Below, piece after piece: positions 8,611-18,598 of a stretch of DNA of 64,000 nt. The position numbers and the translations under genes were made by a program. The notes below the pieces were generated by a model. It saw only the letters and a list, made by a program, of their open reading frames with translations. It did not search any database and was not told the origin of the DNA. This stretch comes from Psychrobacter immobilis. Lineage in GTDB: Bacteria > Pseudomonadota > Gammaproteobacteria > Pseudomonadales > Moraxellaceae. Every line of letters starts with the position of its first letter. Positions within the stretch are counted from its first letter, which is position 1. The DNA is taken from contig NZ_CAJGZV010000001.1 in the NCBI RefSeq assembly GCF_904846065.1, positions 1,240,001-1,304,000 on the forward strand, in the 5' to 3' direction.

Positions 8611-10110
8611 TTATTTATTTAAATTAAGTTCCATTTCTTTAAATTTCGCAGTAACAGAGGCTTTTGGACCGCCTGTCATGATACTTACCGCAAAAATGGC
8701 GATTGTACTTAAGATAAAGCCTGGAACGATAGCATATAACCAGCTATTGAGTGCCATGCCATTCATCTGGAAAGGACCATAAATCCATAGAATAACCGTC
8801 AATGCACCAACGACCATACCAGCAACTGCACCATTACGGTTCATACCGCGCCAGATTAGGCTGAAAATAACCAACGGTCCAAATGCGGCACCAAACCCTG
8901 CCCAAGCGTTAGAAACCAAATTCAATACTGAGCTTTCTGGATTAGACGCCAGTAAAATGGCAACAACGGCGACAATGATTACGGAAATGCGGCCGACCAA
9001 TACTTGACGCGCCTCAGGTGCATCTTGATCAAAAAATAACTTATAGACATCTTTAGTCAATGAGCTTGATACTACCAATAGCTGTGATGAGATGGTACTC
9101 ATAATCGCAGCTAAAATTGCCGCTAATAAGAAGCCTGAAACCAATGGATGGAATAAAAACTGCGTAAATACTAAAAAGATGGTTTCAGGATCATCTAAAG
9201 TCATCGCTGTCTTTTGCACATAAGCACGACCAGCAAAACCTGTCATCAGTGCCCCGATAAGGCTGACAATCATCCAGCTCATACCGATGTTACGAGCAGT
9301 AGGGACATCTTTGACTGAGCGAATGGCCATAAAACGTACAATGATGTGTGGCTGACCAAAATAACCTAAACCCCATGCCATCAATGACACAATACCAAGG
9401 ATACTCATACCATTAGTAATGTTAAGCAAGCTCGGATCGATATTTCTAACCGCTTGAGTGGTGGCTGAAATACCACCCAAATCAGTGAAAGCGACGACAG
9501 GAACAATGACCATCGCAAATAGCATGATGATACCCTGTACAAAGTCAGTCATTGAAACGGCTAAGAAACCACCGAATAACGTATAAGCAACGACAACGCC
9601 AGCGGTGACCCATAGACCAGTGCTATAAGAAAGATTGAGCGAGCTTTCGAAGAGTTTACCACCGCCTACTAGGCTTGCAGCAGTATAAACCGTGAAGAAT
9701 AAAATGATAACCACGGCTGAGATAACACGCAGCATGTGCGACTTATCTTCGAAGCGGTTGGCGAAATAATCGGGTAGAGTGATGGCATTGTCAGCCACTT
9801 CGGTATAAACGCGAAGGCGCGGTGCCACGATAAGGTAGTTTAAAAATGCACCAAGTGTCAAACCAAGTGCGATCCATATACTTACGACACCGTCAGCATA
9901 CATATAGCCGGGCAAGCCAAGTAGTAACCAACCTGACATATCTGATGCACCTGCCGATAGTGCAGTAACTGCTGGACCTAAACTGCGTCCTCCTAACATA
10001 TAGCCTTCAGTATTATTGGCTTGCTTAAAGTAAGCGTAAATGCCAATACCAATCATCACTAAAAAATAGGCGCCAAGTGATACCAGCACGCCACTAGAAA
10101 CTCCGTTCAT
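8611..10110 (-). CDS. putP: Sodium/proline symporter
   Basis: Inner-membrane Na+/solute symporter (SSS family) that imports proline for catabolism or osmoprotection. 499 residues, matching the usual length (about 500), with roughly 13 hydrophobic helices. The conserved early segment GGRSLGPAVTALSAGASDMS holds residues of the Na+/proline sites, and AFGPLVIFSLIWRGMNRNGA is typical of PutP C-terminal helices. AAGGA stands eight bases before the ATG. It is a single-gene unit with its own terminator; no putA is adjacent. Confidence 0.93.
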   Translation of the reverse strand: MNGVSSGVLVSLGAYFLVMIGIGIYAYFKQANNTEGYMLGGRSLGPAVTALSAGASDMSGWLLLGLPGYMYADGVVSIWIALGLTLGAFLNYLIVAPRLRVYTEVADNAITLPDYFANRFEDKSHMLRVISAVVIILFFTVYTAASLVGGGKLFESSLNLSYSTGLWVTAGVVVAYTLFGGFLAVSMTDFVQGIIMLFAMVIVPVVAFTDLGGISATTQAVRNIDPSLLNITNGMSILGIVSLMAWGLGYFGQPHIIVRFMAIRSVKDVPTARNIGMSWMIVSLIGALMTGFAGRAYVQKTAMTLDDPETIFLVFTQFLFHPLVSGFLLAAILAAIMSTISSQLLVVSSSLTKDVYKLFFDQDAPEARQVLVGRISVIIVAVVAILLASNPESSVLNLVSNAWAGFGAAFGPLVIFSLIWRGMNRNGAVAGMVVGALTVILWIYGPFQMNGMALNSWLYAIVPGFILSTIAIFAVSIMTGGPKASVTAKFKEMELNLNK

Positions 10111-10204
10111 ATAAATTGTCCTTAACCAACATGGTTGGCGGTAATTATTTTAACTATAAAGATTAAGTGTTATAAGACGATGTCCCAAACAATATCTAAA
10201 GACG

Positions 10205-10237
10205 AAAAAAGCCATTAAGTAGGACATAATGGCTTTT
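10205..10237. repeat. Inverted repeat upstream of putP
   Basis: Arms AAAAGCCATTA and TAATGGCTTTT with a 9-base loop, about 100 bases upstream of the putP start. T-tracts flank both sides, so it could end transcription coming from lysR or act as a bidirectional terminator. The remainder of 10238-10535 shows nothing recognisable. Confidence 0.5.
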
Positions 10238-10535
10238 ATTCAATATCTGCTGTTAGTTTTATATGATTGATGCTGTTCTAGGGCTAATATGAATTCGCAG
10301 TGCTTAGAGATCAATAAGAATGTCATATTAAATAATATCGACTGCTCGCATTTGCGACTCATTTATCAGTATCGGCCACCTATATAACCAATCATTTAAA
10401 ACCATTAAACCTACTGTTAACCATCATATATTACTCGAAGTGTTCAATATATGACTATCAGTGTTCTTATAGTAAATTTTTGTTATAAAAACAACGTCAA
10501 GCGTATTATAACGCATGAGGGTCATAAATGCGAAT

Positions 10536-10564
10536 AGCGTGCTTTTTAGATTCCATAGCACGCT
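10536..10564 (-). terminator. Inverted repeat just past lysR, weak terminator candidate
   Basis: Arms AGCGTGCT and AGCACGCT with a 13-base loop, 24 bases beyond the lysR stop. There is no clear U-tract after it on the minus strand. Confidence 0.4.
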
Positions 10565-10587
10565 CTAATCCTCATTTAGCGGGAGTC

Positions 10588-11460
10588 TTATTCAATAGGC
10601 GCTAACAAGTCTAACAAAGCTGTAACGCTGCTAGATTGCGTCAATTTCGGATTGATAACCACACCCAAATAGCGTTGTAACTCTATATTGTCTGCCATAT
10701 CGATACGTTCTAAATCCTGACTAATCATGGTTTGCGGTAATACAGACCATCCCAGACCAACAGAAACCAGCATGCGGATAGACTCAAGAGGATTGGTGCT
10801 CATCGTGGCATAAGGTTTCAGATTGTGCTTGGCGAATTCAGCCAAGGTAATTTGACTGGTAAAGGTGTTGGCAGACGGTAAAATAGCAGGATAGCGTGCC
10901 AATTGCTCTAGTGTCACATTAGATTTGGTCGCTAAAGGCGATAGCGTACCTGTCATAAAGTAAAGAGGGTCTGACCATAGCGTATGATAGGTCAAGCGCT
11001 TATCATAAACGGGCGGCAGTGTTAAAAATGCTAATGATAAATCGCCATCGAGTACGGCTTTGTGCGCTTTTTCTGAATCGACGAAATGTACTTCTAGTTG
11101 TACGGCAGGATAAGCTTGGATAAAATGCTTAAGTACAGGCGCTAAATGGTGCAAGCCAATATGATGACTGGTGCCGATCACTAATTTACCAGATACGATA
11201 TGCTGAGAGTGTTGCAGATTAATCTTAAAATTCTCATAATCTTCTAGCCACCGCTTGGCATGCGGTAGCATTTCATTGGCTGCTTGGGTCGGTACAATGC
11301 CGCGTCCCACCGTATCAAACAAAGTAATGTTGAATTCATCTTCCAAATTTTTGATGCGTTTACTGACGGCAGGCTGTGTGATAAACAGTTTTTCTGCGGC
11401 ACCTGAGATGCTGCCAGTGTGCATAACGGTAACGAATGTCGTCAAGTTTGTGGTGTTCAA
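10588..11460 (-). CDS. LysR-type transcriptional regulator divergent from leuC
   Basis: DNA-binding regulator with an N-terminal winged HTH (ISGAAEKLFITQPAVSKRIKNL) and a periplasmic-binding-protein-like effector domain. I place the start at a TTG at 11460 (about 290 residues): AAGGA lies seven bases before it and the HTH then begins at the usual distance. The first in-frame ATG, at 11550, would add 30 residues unlike LysR proteins. Its divergent position beside leuC, as I recall also for Pseudomonas, suggests control of leucine genes, but this is inference from context. Confidence 0.8.
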   Translation of the reverse strand: MNTTNLTTFVTVMHTGSISGAAEKLFITQPAVSKRIKNLEDEFNITLFDTVGRGIVPTQAANEMLPHAKRWLEDYENFKINLQHSQHIVSGKLVIGTSHHIGLHHLAPVLKHFIQAYPAVQLEVHFVDSEKAHKAVLDGDLSLAFLTLPPVYDKRLTYHTLWSDPLYFMTGTLSPLATKSNVTLEQLARYPAILPSANTFTSQITLAEFAKHNLKPYATMSTNPLESIRMLVSVGLGWSVLPQTMISQDLERIDMADNIELQRYLGVVINPKLTQSSSVTALLDLLAPIE

Positions 11461-11794
11461 ACGGATGTCCTTAGCTACTTTGCGAGCTATAAATAAAAGT
11501 TGGCTGACCCAATCACAATGTATTAGAAATAAAAGTTTGCGTCTGGGCAAAAATCATCAATTATTATTATAGGATTAGCCTGCTATAATCACAAGACATC
11601 AAGGCGTATTGTGACATATTTATTCTATTAAATTGACTATTTGCAGCTCATCGCACGTTTTAAGCGCTGATAATGGTCATCAATGTAAAATCGCCAATAT
11701 AAAAATATCGATTTTGATACAAGCGCCGCTGACGATGCCGCTGATGATAAAGTATCGTGACGTATAAAATTCAAAGAAAATTTTTACCATAGGC

Positions 11795-11905
11795 TATAGT
11801 CGAGTCAATTTAAAAGTAGTACAAGGCAACCGAGTGTAGATGTATATTTAATACTTCAAGCGAGGTTAACGCTGTATGTAATACTTTTATAGTGGAATGA
11901 CTATA
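11795..11905. repeat. 111-bp imperfect inverted-repeat element upstream of leuC
   Basis: Ends are TATAGTC (11795-11801) and GACTATA (11899-11905). An inner pair, AAAAGTAGTAC (11812-11822) and GTAATACTTTT (11878-11888), matches in 10 of 11 positions. The centre is weakly self-complementary. Only one copy is seen here. The shape is that of a small non-autonomous or REP-type element; it lies in the lysR-leuC promoter region and ends 45 bases before leuC. The rest of 11551-11794 shows no feature I can name. Confidence 0.5.
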
Positions 11906-11950
11906 AGCAAGTAAAAAAACAGTAATTAGCAACCAATAAAGGATAGCAAC

Positions 11951-13369
11951 ATGGCCGGTCAAACGTTATATGACAAACTTTGGAATGCTCACGAAGTCAC
12001 CAAGCGTGACGATGGTTCGAGCCTGATTTATATCGACCGCCATCTGTTGCATGAAGTGACCAGTCCGCAAGCATTTGAAGGTTTGGAGTTAACCAATAGA
12101 GCACCGTGGCGCCTGTCGGCTAATATCGCCAGTCCTGACCATAACGTACCCACAGTCACTAAAGAGCGTTTAGAAGGCGTGCCTGGTATCAAGGACAAGG
12201 TATCACGCTTGCAGGTAGTGACATTGGATGAAAATTGCGCCAAATTCGATATCGCTGAGTTTATGATTAATGATGCTCGTCAAGGTATTTTACACGTCGT
12301 TGGCCCTGAGCAGGGTTTGGTGTTACCGGGTATGACGGTTGTTTGTGGTGATTCTCATACCGCTACTCATGGCGCGCTGGGCTGCTTAGCGCACGGTATC
12401 GGCACATCAGAGGTTGAGCATGTATTGGCAACGCAGTGCTTGATTCAAAAGAAATCAAAAAATATGCAAATTCGTGTCACTGGTAAGCTTGGTGCTGGCG
12501 TGACCTCAAAAGACGTGGTATTGGCTATCATTGCCAAAATTGGCACGGCTGGCGGGACAGGTCATGCTATCGAATTTGCTGGGCAAGTATTTGAAGAGAT
12601 GAGCTTGGAAGGTCGCATGACCGTCTGTAACATGGCAATCGAAGCGGGTGCTCGCGTGGGTATGGTTGCGGTCGATGACACAACCATCGAGTATGTCAAA
12701 GGTCGTCCTTATGCGCCAACCTCTGAGCAATGGGCACAAGCGGAAGCTTACTGGCGTACCTTATATTCAGATGATGACGCGGTATTTGATACCGTGGTTG
12801 AGTTGGATGGTAGCCAAATAGCGCCACAAGTCTCTTGGGGAACCTCTCCTGAAATGGTTGTCGATATCACTCAATCTGTACCAACACCTGATCAAGCGGC
12901 AGATGAAGCACAAGAAGAAGGCTGGTTACGTGCTTATACCTATATGGGTTTAGACGCTGGGCAAAAGATTACCGATATCCAGCTTGATCGCATTTTTATT
13001 GGTTCATGTACCAATTCGCGTATCGAAGATTTGCGTGATGCCGCCGCAGTCATTAAAGGTCGTAAAGTCGCGGACAATATCAAAGAAGCCATCGTTGTGG
13101 CAGGTTCTGGGCAAGTGAAGTTGCAGGCTGAAGCAGAAGGCTTAGATGCCTTGTTTACTGCGGCGGGTTTTGAGTGGCGTGAGCCGGGTTGTTCGATGTG
13201 TCTTGCCATGAATGCGGATAAGCTTGAGCCACAAGAACACTGCGCTTCAACGTCTAACCGTAACTTTGAAGGTCGTCAGGGCAATGGTGGTCGTACCCAT
13301 TTGGTAAGCCCAGCAATGGCCGCTGCCGCCGCATTGGCGGGTCACTTTGTCGATGTGCGGACGTTTTAA
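11951..13369 (+). CDS. leuC: 3-isopropylmalate dehydratase large subunit
   Basis: With LeuD isomerises 2-isopropylmalate to 3-isopropylmalate, step two of leucine synthesis, in the cytoplasm. 472 residues, aconitase superfamily. The [4Fe-4S] ligands are C353 (GSCTNSR), C414 and C417 (PGCSMC), matching the family spacing. The substrate-binding segment [10 protein letters not shown] is intact. AAGGA stands seven bases before the ATG. leuD does not follow directly: a small secreted protein gene lies between them. Confidence 0.97.
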   Translation: MAGQTLYDKLWNAHEVTKRDDGSSLIYIDRHLLHEVTSPQAFEGLELTNRAPWRLSANIASPDHNVPTVTKERLEGVPGIKDKVSRLQVVTLDENCAKFDIAEFMINDARQGILHVVGPEQGLVLPGMTVVCGDSHTATHGALGCLAHGIGTSEVEHVLATQCLIQKKSKNMQIRVTGKLGAGVTSKDVVLAIIAKIGTAGGTGHAIEFAGQVFEEMSLEGRMTVCNMAIEAGARVGMVAVDDTTIEYVKGRPYAPTSEQWAQAEAYWRTLYSDDDAVFDTVVELDGSQIAPQVSWGTSPEMVVDITQSVPTPDQAADEAQEEGWLRAYTYMGLDAGQKITDIQLDRIFIGSCTNSRIEDLRDAAAVIKGRKVADNIKEAIVVAGSGQVKLQAEAEGLDALFTAAGFEWREPGCSMCLAMNADKLEPQEHCASTSNRNFEGRQGNGGRTHLVSPAMAAAAALAGHFVDVRTF

Positions 13370-13394
13370 CTTTGCATTTCTATAGAGCATAAAA

Positions 13395-13859
13395 ATGAAA
13401 ATGCTGTTTGTTTTATTTTGCTTATTGGGTAGCTCTCAGCTAGCAATGGCTCGTGATTACTGTAATGGAAGATTTGCCTATTGTGTCGATGTGCCAAATC
13501 AATTGGCATGGTTGCCTGAGGCAGATAATGGTGATGGTCGTCATTTTAAGTTACCCAATTCTAATGCCACTATTTTGGTCTTTGGGAGTAATACACCAAC
13601 TGTTTTCTTTTATACAGATAGTGATTATCTAAAAGAGAAGCAGCATCGATATAAAACAGGCATGACAGTTACTTACGAGCTGTTAAAAGATAAAACCTAT
13701 ACAGCAAGCGGCTATAGAAAAGACGGTCAAGTTTTTTATCATGTTATTAAAGTTAAGGATGGTCAGGAAGCAGTATTACATCTGAATTATCCTGAAAGTG
13801 AAAAAACTAAAATGACAAGTATTGTTAAACAAATGGCACGCTCTTTTAAGATTCATTAG
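13395..13859 (+). CDS. Unknown small exported protein between leuC and leuD
   Basis: 154 residues and not recognised. A signal peptide (1-19, ending AMA) is followed by RDYCNGRFAYCVDVP, whose two cysteines could form a disulfide in the periplasm. The mature part is a mixed polar/beta-like sequence ending KQMARSFKIH, which resembles a small periplasmic domain with a fat- or ligand-binding look, but I cannot assign a family. It sits 25 bases after leuC and 47 before leuD, same strand, so it is probably co-transcribed. GAG lies eight bases before the start; a second ATG follows two codons later. Confidence 0.75.
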   Translation: MKMLFVLFCLLGSSQLAMARDYCNGRFAYCVDVPNQLAWLPEADNGDGRHFKLPNSNATILVFGSNTPTVFFYTDSDYLKEKQHRYKTGMTVTYELLKDKTYTASGYRKDGQVFYHVIKVKDGQEAVLHLNYPESEKTKMTSIVKQMARSFKIH

Positions 13860-13906
13860 ACCGTCAAAAAAATTTACGTTAGTAATCGATATTTTAAGGA
13901 AAACTC

Positions 13907-14557
13907 ATGCAAGCTTATAACACTCAAACGGGTATCGTTTGCCCATTAGATCGCGCAAACGTCGATACCGATCAAATTATTGCAAAACAGTTTTTAAAGT
14001 CTATTAAACGCACAGGTTTTGGCGTCAATTTGTTTGATGATTGGCGTTATCTTGACGAAGGGTATCCTGGTCAAGACAATAGCACACGCGTTATCAATCC
14101 AGAATTTGTGCTAAATAAGCCACGTTATCAAGGCGCGACGATTTTGCTGGCACGCCGCAACTTTGGTTGTGGTTCTAGTCGTGAGCATGCGCCATGGGCG
14201 TTGTCTGAATATGGTTTTCGTACGGTGATTGCACCAAGCTTTGCCGATATTTTTTATAACAATTGCTTTAAAAATGGCATGCTACCAATTGTCTTGGACG
14301 AGGCAATTGTAGATACATTAATGAAAGACACGCTTGCTAATGAAGGCTATGAGCTAACCGCAGATCTTGAACGCCAAGTCGTCATCACCTCAACAGGTAA
14401 AGAATATGCATTTGACGTGGATGCTTTTCGCAAACATTGCTTGTTAAATGGCCTTGATGATATTGGTTTAACCTTGCAGCAAAGCGATGCCATTAAAGAT
14501 TATGAGCATAATATAATGCAAAAAACACCATGGATATTTAACGATGTACGAGCATAA
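13907..14557 (+). CDS. leuD: 3-isopropylmalate dehydratase small subunit
   Basis: Swivel-domain partner of LeuC. 216 residues, the usual size. The motifs [17 protein letters not shown] near the N-terminus and [15 protein letters not shown] (about 85-99) are typical. AAGGA stands seven bases before the ATG. It is separated from leuC by the exported-protein gene and from leuB by a lipoprotein gene and a MITE. Confidence 0.97.
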   Translation: MQAYNTQTGIVCPLDRANVDTDQIIAKQFLKSIKRTGFGVNLFDDWRYLDEGYPGQDNSTRVINPEFVLNKPRYQGATILLARRNFGCGSSREHAPWALSEYGFRTVIAPSFADIFYNNCFKNGMLPIVLDEAIVDTLMKDTLANEGYELTADLERQVVITSTGKEYAFDVDAFRKHCLLNGLDDIGLTLQQSDAIKDYEHNIMQKTPWIFNDVRA

Positions 14558-14698
14558 ATAATGAATCTGCAAGCCATTACTTATAAAACTGCTGAACAGT
14601 AATAATGTAACGTTGAGTTATGGCGGTGAACTGGCTAAAATGAAGGGTAGTTTTTTTACGATATTTTATTATTTCTCTCATAAATAGTAGCCGCCATT

Positions 14699-15460
14699 AT
14701 GAATAAAAAACGTTATGCTTTATGGACAAGTACGGTTGTTGCCGCAAGCTTATTGTTGTCAGGCTGTCAGCTATTGACTGGGTATCAGAAAATAGATGAG
14801 GCAGAAAACGCCAAAGCATGGGCAGGTAAGATTCAACCGATTGCGGGTGAAGTTAATATTGCCTGTATAGGAACTTATCATTGTGAAATTGCAAGGATAG
14901 ATAAGACACGAGTGATAGGGGCTGATACGCATGAGCCTATCAATCCTGCCATGCTGGTCGCGATGAAAGATATGAGTGCAAAGGGCAAAAGTCATACCAG
15001 CAGTCATACCAACAATAAGCATGCACAAACATTAATGCATGCAAACATAGATATGACACCACTCGCTCATAAAAATGAGATTAAAATTGTACCTTTGTCT
15101 GCCTCAGGCATGCAGGGTCTAACCAATTATTATGCGCGGGTAAAACCTGCAAAACGCGAAGTACAGGTGAATTTCTATCCAGAAAACAATCTGGGCTATG
15201 TTGAGCGTTTTACTTTAATTCACGATTTTATTGACGCTGATACTTATCAATTACGGGCTTATCAGAAAAAATCTAACGATAATTCTGGCAGTTTATTAGA
15301 CACCGCTTCACCACAGCCGCTATGTGTTGATCTGTATCAAGGCAACACCGTACAGCGCCGCTTTTGTAAAGAGCTGTCTGCTGAGCATCAAGGAGAGTTT
15401 GTAGAAACTCGTATCGTGAAAGCATTGCCTGCATCATCGAAAGTAAAAGCCAAAGCTTAA
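14699..15460 (+). CDS. Putative lipoprotein between leuD and leuB
   Basis: 253 residues and not recognised. The N-terminus is a lipoprotein signal with a lipobox (LLLSGC, lipidated Cys23). The mature protein has two further cysteine pairs (ACIGTYHC near 55-62, and Cys residues near the C-terminus), a Ser/His/Asn-rich linker (about 100-115), and a late segment that could be a beta-domain. Membrane anchoring follows from the lipobox; the function is unknown. No clear ribosome-binding site is visible. It lies in the leucine cluster, but nothing in its sequence links it to leucine synthesis. Confidence 0.78.
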   Translation: MNKKRYALWTSTVVAASLLLSGCQLLTGYQKIDEAENAKAWAGKIQPIAGEVNIACIGTYHCEIARIDKTRVIGADTHEPINPAMLVAMKDMSAKGKSHTSSHTNNKHAQTLMHANIDMTPLAHKNEIKIVPLSASGMQGLTNYYARVKPAKREVQVNFYPENNLGYVERFTLIHDFIDADTYQLRAYQKKSNDNSGSLLDTASPQPLCVDLYQGNTVQRRFCKELSAEHQGEFVETRIVKALPASSKVKAKA

Positions 15461-15560
15461 AGCCTATTTGAGTTTCAAAAATAGTAAATTGACCACGATT
15501 TTTTGTGCTATTGAAGGCACTAAAAATCGTTTTTAGGAAAATATCGTAAATTTATAGTAT

Positions 15561-15725
15561 TAGGGCGTGTCCTCAATTCAATCGATTATCCTCTAAATGA
15601 GTTAAAAATGGCTAAATTTTGCCAAACATCGTTAAATAGCTTATCAATATCTCGATATTATTTGCGCTACTTTCCTTGTTTGACGGCAATTTTTATCACC
15701 ATTTTTAAAATGAGGACACGCCCTA
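15561..15725. mobile_element. MITE-like element, copy A (165 bp)
   Basis: Perfect 15-bp terminal inverted repeats: TAGGGCGTGTCCTCA (15561-15575) and TGAGGACACGCCCTA (15711-15725). The TA at each end could be a duplicated TA target, as for IS630/mariner-type elements. Inner arms TTAAAAATGG and CCATTTTTAA add further symmetry. There is no coding capacity. A diverged copy lies at 32557-32730, sharing the block TTAAAAATGGCTAAATTTTG. The element lies directly upstream of leuB. Confidence 0.85.
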
Positions 15726-15761
15726 ACATAAATAAAAAACTACCTACCCACAAGGATTAGT

Positions 15762-16865
15762 ATGGCAACGATTTTAACATTAGCGGGCGATGGTATCGGT
15801 CCCGAAATCATGACTCAAGCCATTGACGTACTGAATGCGGTCAATAAGAAATTTGCGTTAGATTTGACACTTGAATCTGGATTGATTGGCGGGGTGGCCA
15901 TTGATGCAACGGGTGAGCCTTTGCCAGATGAGACGCTAGACCGTGCTCGTGCAGCAGATGCGGTATTGTTAGGAGCGGTCGGTGGCCCTAAATGGGATGG
16001 TATTGAACGCAGCAAGCGCCCTGAACGTGGTTTACTTAAAATACGTGGTGAGCTTGGTTTGTTCGCTAATCTACGTGTGGCAAAGCTTTACCCGCAGTTG
16101 GTCAATGCGTCTAGTATCAAACCTGAGATTATTTCAGGCTTGGATTTGCTTATCGTTCGTGAGTTGACTGGTGGTATCTATTTTGGTGAGCCACGTGGAA
16201 TCCGCACACTAGAGAATGGTGAACAGCAAGGCTACAACACCATGGTCTATAGCACAAGCGAGATTCAGCGTATCGGCAAAGTTGCTTTTGAATTGGCAAA
16301 AACGCGTGCGCAAGCAGCAGACACAGCAGCTAAAGTTTGCTCAGTGGACAAGGCAAACGTATTAGAAGTCACCGAGCTGTGGAAGCAAACGATGACCCAA
16401 ATGCAGCAAGCAGATTATAGCGACGTGGCGTTATCGCACATGTATGCTGACAATGCTTGTATGCAATTGATCAAGAATCCTAAGCAGTTTGATGTCATGG
16501 TGACAGGCAATATGTTCGGTGATATCTTGTCTGATGAGGCTGCTATGCTCACTGGATCTATCGGTATGCTGCCATCAGCCAGTCTTGATGAAGCAGGCAA
16601 AGGGATGTATGAGCCGTGTCATGGTTCAGCGCCTGATATTGCTGGGCAGGACAAAGCCAACCCATTGGCGACTATTTTATCGGTTGCGATGATGCTGCGT
16701 TATACCTTTAAGCAAGAAGCAGCGGCACAAGCGATTGAGCAAGCAGTGAGTGATGTCCTTGATGACGGTTTGCGTACGCTTGATATCTTAGACAGTAGTG
16801 AAGCTGGATTGAAGCAAGTAGGGTGCCAAGAGATGGGTCAAGCAGTATTGGCTAAATTACTCTAG
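15762..16865 (+). CDS. leuB: 3-isopropylmalate dehydrogenase
   Basis: Oxidises and decarboxylates 3-isopropylmalate with NAD+ in leucine synthesis. 367 residues. GDGIGPEI (9-16), the metal/substrate segment with [10 protein letters not shown], and the C-terminal NAD-binding [14 protein letters not shown] are all intact. AAGGA stands five bases before the ATG. It lies 36 bases past MITE copy A, so transcription either reads through from leuD or starts within or near the element. Confidence 0.97.
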   Translation: MATILTLAGDGIGPEIMTQAIDVLNAVNKKFALDLTLESGLIGGVAIDATGEPLPDETLDRARAADAVLLGAVGGPKWDGIERSKRPERGLLKIRGELGLFANLRVAKLYPQLVNASSIKPEIISGLDLLIVRELTGGIYFGEPRGIRTLENGEQQGYNTMVYSTSEIQRIGKVAFELAKTRAQAADTAAKVCSVDKANVLEVTELWKQTMTQMQQADYSDVALSHMYADNACMQLIKNPKQFDVMVTGNMFGDILSDEAAMLTGSIGMLPSASLDEAGKGMYEPCHGSAPDIAGQDKANPLATILSVAMMLRYTFKQEAAAQAIEQAVSDVLDDGLRTLDILDSSEAGLKQVGCQEMGQAVLAKLL

Positions 16866-16887
16866 TCCCACTATAGTGATATAGATT

Positions 16888-16924
16888 GAATTTTCCCCTG
16901 TTTTATTTTGATAGGGAAAAATTC
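16888..16924. repeat. Inverted repeat after leuB
   Basis: GAATTTTCCCCT (from 16888) pairs with AGGGAAAAATTC (to 16924), about 20 bases past the leuB stop. Possibly the first of two tandem terminators. Confidence 0.5.
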
Positions 16925-16950
16925 TCATCTTTATCGTTTATCGTCGTTCT

Positions 16951-16988
16951 AAACCCATAGTTTGCTCAGCAAATTATGGGTTTTTTTA
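16951..16988 (+). terminator. Rho-independent terminator of the leucine cluster
   Basis: AAACCCATA.TTTGC / GCAAA.TATGGGTTT with a tiny loop, followed by a run of seven T. A strong stem with one non-canonical pair. The region after it, 16989-17298, shows only the L,D-transpeptidase ribosome-binding site. Confidence 0.9.
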
Positions 16989-17298
16989 TGTTTATTATTA
17001 ATCGCTTTCTAGCGGTAACACACTAAACCAGATAGTTGTAAAAAAGTACTTGTTTTAACACAGACACCGCAGGACAAGGGCTTTATTAACATAAAGCTGT
17101 TATATGCTCACAAGGTAATATGACACTATTAACAGCTTACAAACCACTAGAATCTCAGACTTTCACGTTAGAAGAGAGCTGATAAAAAGGCGTTTGAGTA
17201 AAGTTGGTTATGAAGGCGTTACAACTCAAAATAACAAGCCTTGATGACAACATAACAAAATAAAACTTATTATTTTTATAAAAAATTAGGAGCATGAG

Positions 17299-18468
17299 GT
17301 GTATCAATTAAAAAAAATCAGCACAGCAGTAGCGATGATTGGTTTTTCTACGGCAGTTTTCATGGGGCAGAGCATTGCAGCACCACTGGATAGTGTAAAT
17401 GCTAACAATCAAGCACCGACCAATAACGATGAAGCCAGTATTAGCAAAAATAATGCTAATAAAGCGAATGCTGCTGAAGAGGTCAGCCCTGTGACCAATG
17501 GCGTTAGCCAAAAGCTAGCACGTGATAGCAAAACCGCAAATGCTTCGAACAAATTTTTACCTACTATCAAGTATACGACAGACAATTTATCAGTTGCTGC
17601 GCAAAAGGTGAATAATGCTACTTGGAAAGAGGGGATGAGTATCGACCGTATCATCGGTACTAAATTGCAAGCCTTATTAAATTGGCATCACAATGGTGTA
17701 GGCCCTGTTGATGGTTATTGGGGCAAAAATACCCGCAAGGCCATGCAAGCGTTTCAACAAGCAAATGGTTTGGCAGTTACTGACACGCTAAACAACGAAA
17801 CATGGCAAGCGCTGACAAAGAATGAAAAACTCACGGTGCAGCCAGTGCTAGTCAGTTATCAGATAACTGATGCGGATGTTAATATTAAGACGACAGAAAT
17901 ACCAGCTGGTGCTGAAGCCAAATCCAAACTTGAGGGATTGTATTACGAGAGCATCATAGAAGGGCTAGCAGAAAAATTCCATATCAGTGAAAGCTATCTC
18001 AAAGCGTTAAACCCTAAGGCTAGCTTTACGGCAGGCGAAACCATCACAGTTTATAATCCTGGCAATCCAAATATCAAGCCTGTTAGTCGAGTCGTTGCTG
18101 ATAAAGCCACTGAAACGCTATATGCCTATGATGATAAAGACAACTTAGTTGCCAGCTATCCGACCACAGTAGGTAGTACGGCAACACCGTCACCAACAGG
18201 GACACATACGGTAGAGGTGAAGGTACATGAGCCTAATTATACTTATACTGCTAAAGACGGTAGCAAGTCTATTCTTCCACCTGGCCCCAATAATCCAGTG
18301 GGCTCAGTATGGATTGGGCTTAGTAAGCCTTCTTATGGTATTCATGGCTCACCAGATCCTGATCGTATTAGTCGTCAAGCCTCAGCGGGTTGTATACGCC
18401 TGACAAATTGGGATGCACTTGCTTTGCTAGGGGTGATTCAAAATGGTGCGACGGTCGAGTTTAAATAG
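17299..18468 (+). CDS. L,D-transpeptidase with peptidoglycan-binding domain
   Basis: Periplasmic enzyme that forms 3-3 cross-links or attaches proteins to peptidoglycan (YkuD family). 389 residues. Signal peptide at 1-28 (ending IAA); Asn/Ala-rich spacer; peptidoglycan-binding domain (about 110-170, GPVDGYWGKNTRKAMQAFQ); LysM-like segment (about 215-255); YkuD domain to the end with H349 (IHGSPDP) and catalytic C365 in SAGCIRL. The start is GTG: AGGAG lies six bases before it, and the nearby ATG at 17294 is out of frame. It is a single-gene unit with its own terminator. Confidence 0.92.
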   Translation: MYQLKKISTAVAMIGFSTAVFMGQSIAAPLDSVNANNQAPTNNDEASISKNNANKANAAEEVSPVTNGVSQKLARDSKTANASNKFLPTIKYTTDNLSVAAQKVNNATWKEGMSIDRIIGTKLQALLNWHHNGVGPVDGYWGKNTRKAMQAFQQANGLAVTDTLNNETWQALTKNEKLTVQPVLVSYQITDADVNIKTTEIPAGAEAKSKLEGLYYESIIEGLAEKFHISESYLKALNPKASFTAGETITVYNPGNPNIKPVSRVVADKATETLYAYDDKDNLVASYPTTVGSTATPSPTGTHTVEVKVHEPNYTYTAKDGSKSILPPGPNNPVGSVWIGLSKPSYGIHGSPDPDRISRQASAGCIRLTNWDALALLGVIQNGATVEFK

Positions 18469-18479
18469 TGCCTCACTAC

Positions 18480-18527
18480 TTCTTAATCATGCTAATTCTT
18501 AACCATGCTACTTATTAATCATGATTT
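18480..18527. repeat. Three imperfect 16-bp tandem repeats
   Basis: TTCTTAATCATGCTAA, TTCTTAACCATGCTAC and TTATTAATCATGATTT in a row, starting 12 bases after the L,D-transpeptidase stop. Role unknown. Confidence 0.6.
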
Positions 18528-18564
18528 AAAAGTTTGAAAGGAAGTCAACTCATAAAATTTAGAC

Positions 18565-18598
18565 AAAAAAATACCGCTGAAATTTAGCGGTATTTTTT
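18565..18598 (+). terminator. Rho-independent terminator of the L,D-transpeptidase gene
   Basis: AAAAAATACCGCT-GAAATTT-AGCGGTATTTTTT, a perfect stem with A and T runs on either side; it could serve both strands. The remaining bases to 18788 show nothing else. Confidence 0.88.
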
